Part shown: positions 63,454-64,000 of the stretch, one piece after another
Numbering within the stretch: position 1 is the first letter of the stretch
How the letters are laid out: every line of letters begins with the position of its first letter
From: Streptomyces sp. BV286
GTDB lineage: Bacteria; Actinomycetota; Actinomycetes; Streptomycetales; Streptomycetaceae
Length of the DNA: 64,000 nt
Direction: 5' to 3'
Assembly: GCF_019090165.1 (NCBI RefSeq)
Contig: NZ_JAHRIB010000008.1
Coordinates: 62,001-126,000 of the forward strand
Notes under the pieces: model-generated
The model's input: the letters and a program-made list of their open reading frames with translations, nothing else
What the model was told of the DNA's origin: nothing
Databases searched by the model: none
Translations under genes and position numbers: made by a program

Positions 63454-64000
63454 CTGACTGTCCACCACCTCAACCAGCTCTTGCTCGTCTGCTCGCTCGT
63501 TCTGCTCGTCGCGGTGGCGGCGGTTCGGATCTCCTCGCGCAGCGGGCTCCCCAGCCTGCTCGTCTACCTGGGCATCGGCGTCGCCATGGGCCAGGACGGC
63601 GTCGGCGACATCCACTTCGACAACGCCGAACTGACCCAGGTCATCGGATACGCGGCCCTGGTCGTGATCCTCGCCGAGGGCGGTCTGGGCACGAAGTGGA
63701 AAGAGGTCAAGCCGGGACTGGCGGCCGCCTCCTCACTGGCGATCGTCGGCGTCTCGGTGAGCGTCGGCGTCACGGCGACGGCAGCCCACTACCTGATCGG
63801 GCTGGAGTGGCGGCAGGCGCTGATCATCGGCGCAGTGGTGTCCTCGACGGACGCGGCGGCGGTCTTCTCGGTGCTCCGGAAGGTGCCCCTGCCCTCCCGC
63901 GTGACGGGCATCCTGGAGGCCGAGTCGGGCTTCAACGACGCCCCGGTGGTCATTCTCGTCGTCGCGTTCTCCACGGCGGGCCCGGTGGATCACTGGTACC
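63454..64000 (+). CDS. CPA1-type cation/proton antiporter, 3' end outside window, probable CTG start
   Basis: The frame translates as TVHHLNQLLLVCSLVLLVAV with further helices (PSLLVYLGIGVAMGQDGVGD, IGYAALVVILAEGGLGTKW) and the transport motifs GAVVSSTDAAAVFSVLR and LEAESGFNDAPVVILVV, as in streptomycete potassium/proton antiporters of the NhaP2/CvrA type. It would exchange K+ or Na+ for H+ across the membrane. No ATG, GTG or TTG precedes the first helix; CTG 63454 has AGAAGGGA about eight bases upstream and gives the natural N-terminus. The frame is still open at base 64000 (182 codons seen). Confidence 0.8.
   Translation, partial: MTVHHLNQLLLVCSLVLLVAVAAVRISSRSGLPSLLVYLGIGVAMGQDGVGDIHFDNAELTQVIGYAALVVILAEGGLGTKWKEVKPGLAAASSLAIVGVSVSVGVTATAAHYLIGLEWRQALIIGAVVSSTDAAAVFSVLRKVPLPSRVTGILEAESGFNDAPVVILVVAFSTAGPVDHWY

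Overview
The window looks like the core chromosome of a Streptomyces species. The sequence is very GC-rich, coding regions carry a strong third-position G/C bias, GTG and TTG starts are common, and many genes overlap by ATGA or GTGA. The gene order (ppc, desaturase, tam/tamR, galTEK, rsmA/ispE/rpfB, tatD, rsmI/pmt, ssgE-like, cobalt/nickel transporter, moeA-like/galU) matches the conserved central part of streptomycete chromosomes as I know it. I see no prophage, IS element, CRISPR array, restriction system or antibiotic cluster. A small two-gene toxin-antitoxin locus and a possible small insertion behind pmt are the most accessory-like parts.

Layout. 0-9 kb: a partial membrane protein, ppc, an acyl desaturase followed by its TetR neighbour, a Phd/RelE-type toxin-antitoxin pair, a VOC protein with trans-aconitate methyltransferase and its divergent MarR regulator (TamR type), a LuxR-type response regulator and a GNAT. 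9-14 kb: the galTEK Leloir operon and a second LuxR-type regulator whose receiver lacks the phospho-acceptor aspartate. 14-20 kb: two tandem membrane-anchored PQQ-like beta-propeller proteins and an ABC-F ATPase. 20-28 kb: ispE, rsmA, an RpfB-like cell-wall hydrolase, TatD, a zinc-ribbon protein, RsmI and protein O-mannosyltransferase. A degenerate second copy of the pmt 3' end lies 0.9 kb further on, with a one-gene segment between the two copies. 28-32 kb: two paralogous penicillin-binding transpeptidases, the first behind a 26-bp perfect palindrome. 32-36 kb: an SsgA-like sporulation protein, an ECF-type Co/Ni transporter (CbiMN-CbiQ-CbiO) with a possible Nur box, and OhrR/Ohr. 36-48 kb: a serine hydrolase, an AraC regulator with a divergent Rid protein, an EamA permease with a YbaK deacylase, an MMPL exporter with a TetR, and a Tricorn-like protease. 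48-54 kb: a charged repeat protein, an SDR/hydrolase/Baeyer-Villiger monooxygenase operon with a divergent MerR, exodeoxyribonuclease III, a GNAT and tRNA-Ala(CGC). 54-60 kb: SepX/GlpR, RimJ-like GNAT, MogA, MoaC, MoeA/Glp and GalU on one strand. 60-64 kb: 5-formyl-THF cyclo-ligase, an Ntn-type penicillin acylase homologue and the start of a cation/proton antiporter.

Functional links. Central carbon and redox balance are represented by ppc, tam/tamR, galTEK and galU. Envelope growth and division are represented by rpfB, the two PBPs, pmt, the SsgA-like protein, SepX and Glp. Metal and peroxide homeostasis are represented by Cbi and OhrR/Ohr. The most interesting block is 54-59.6 kb. A gephyrin/MoeA-like protein there shares an operon-like block with the divisome membrane protein SepX, as in the corynebacterial Glp/GlpR division system, but with moaC and mogA embedded. 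Most regulatory sites below are inferred from repeat symmetry only.
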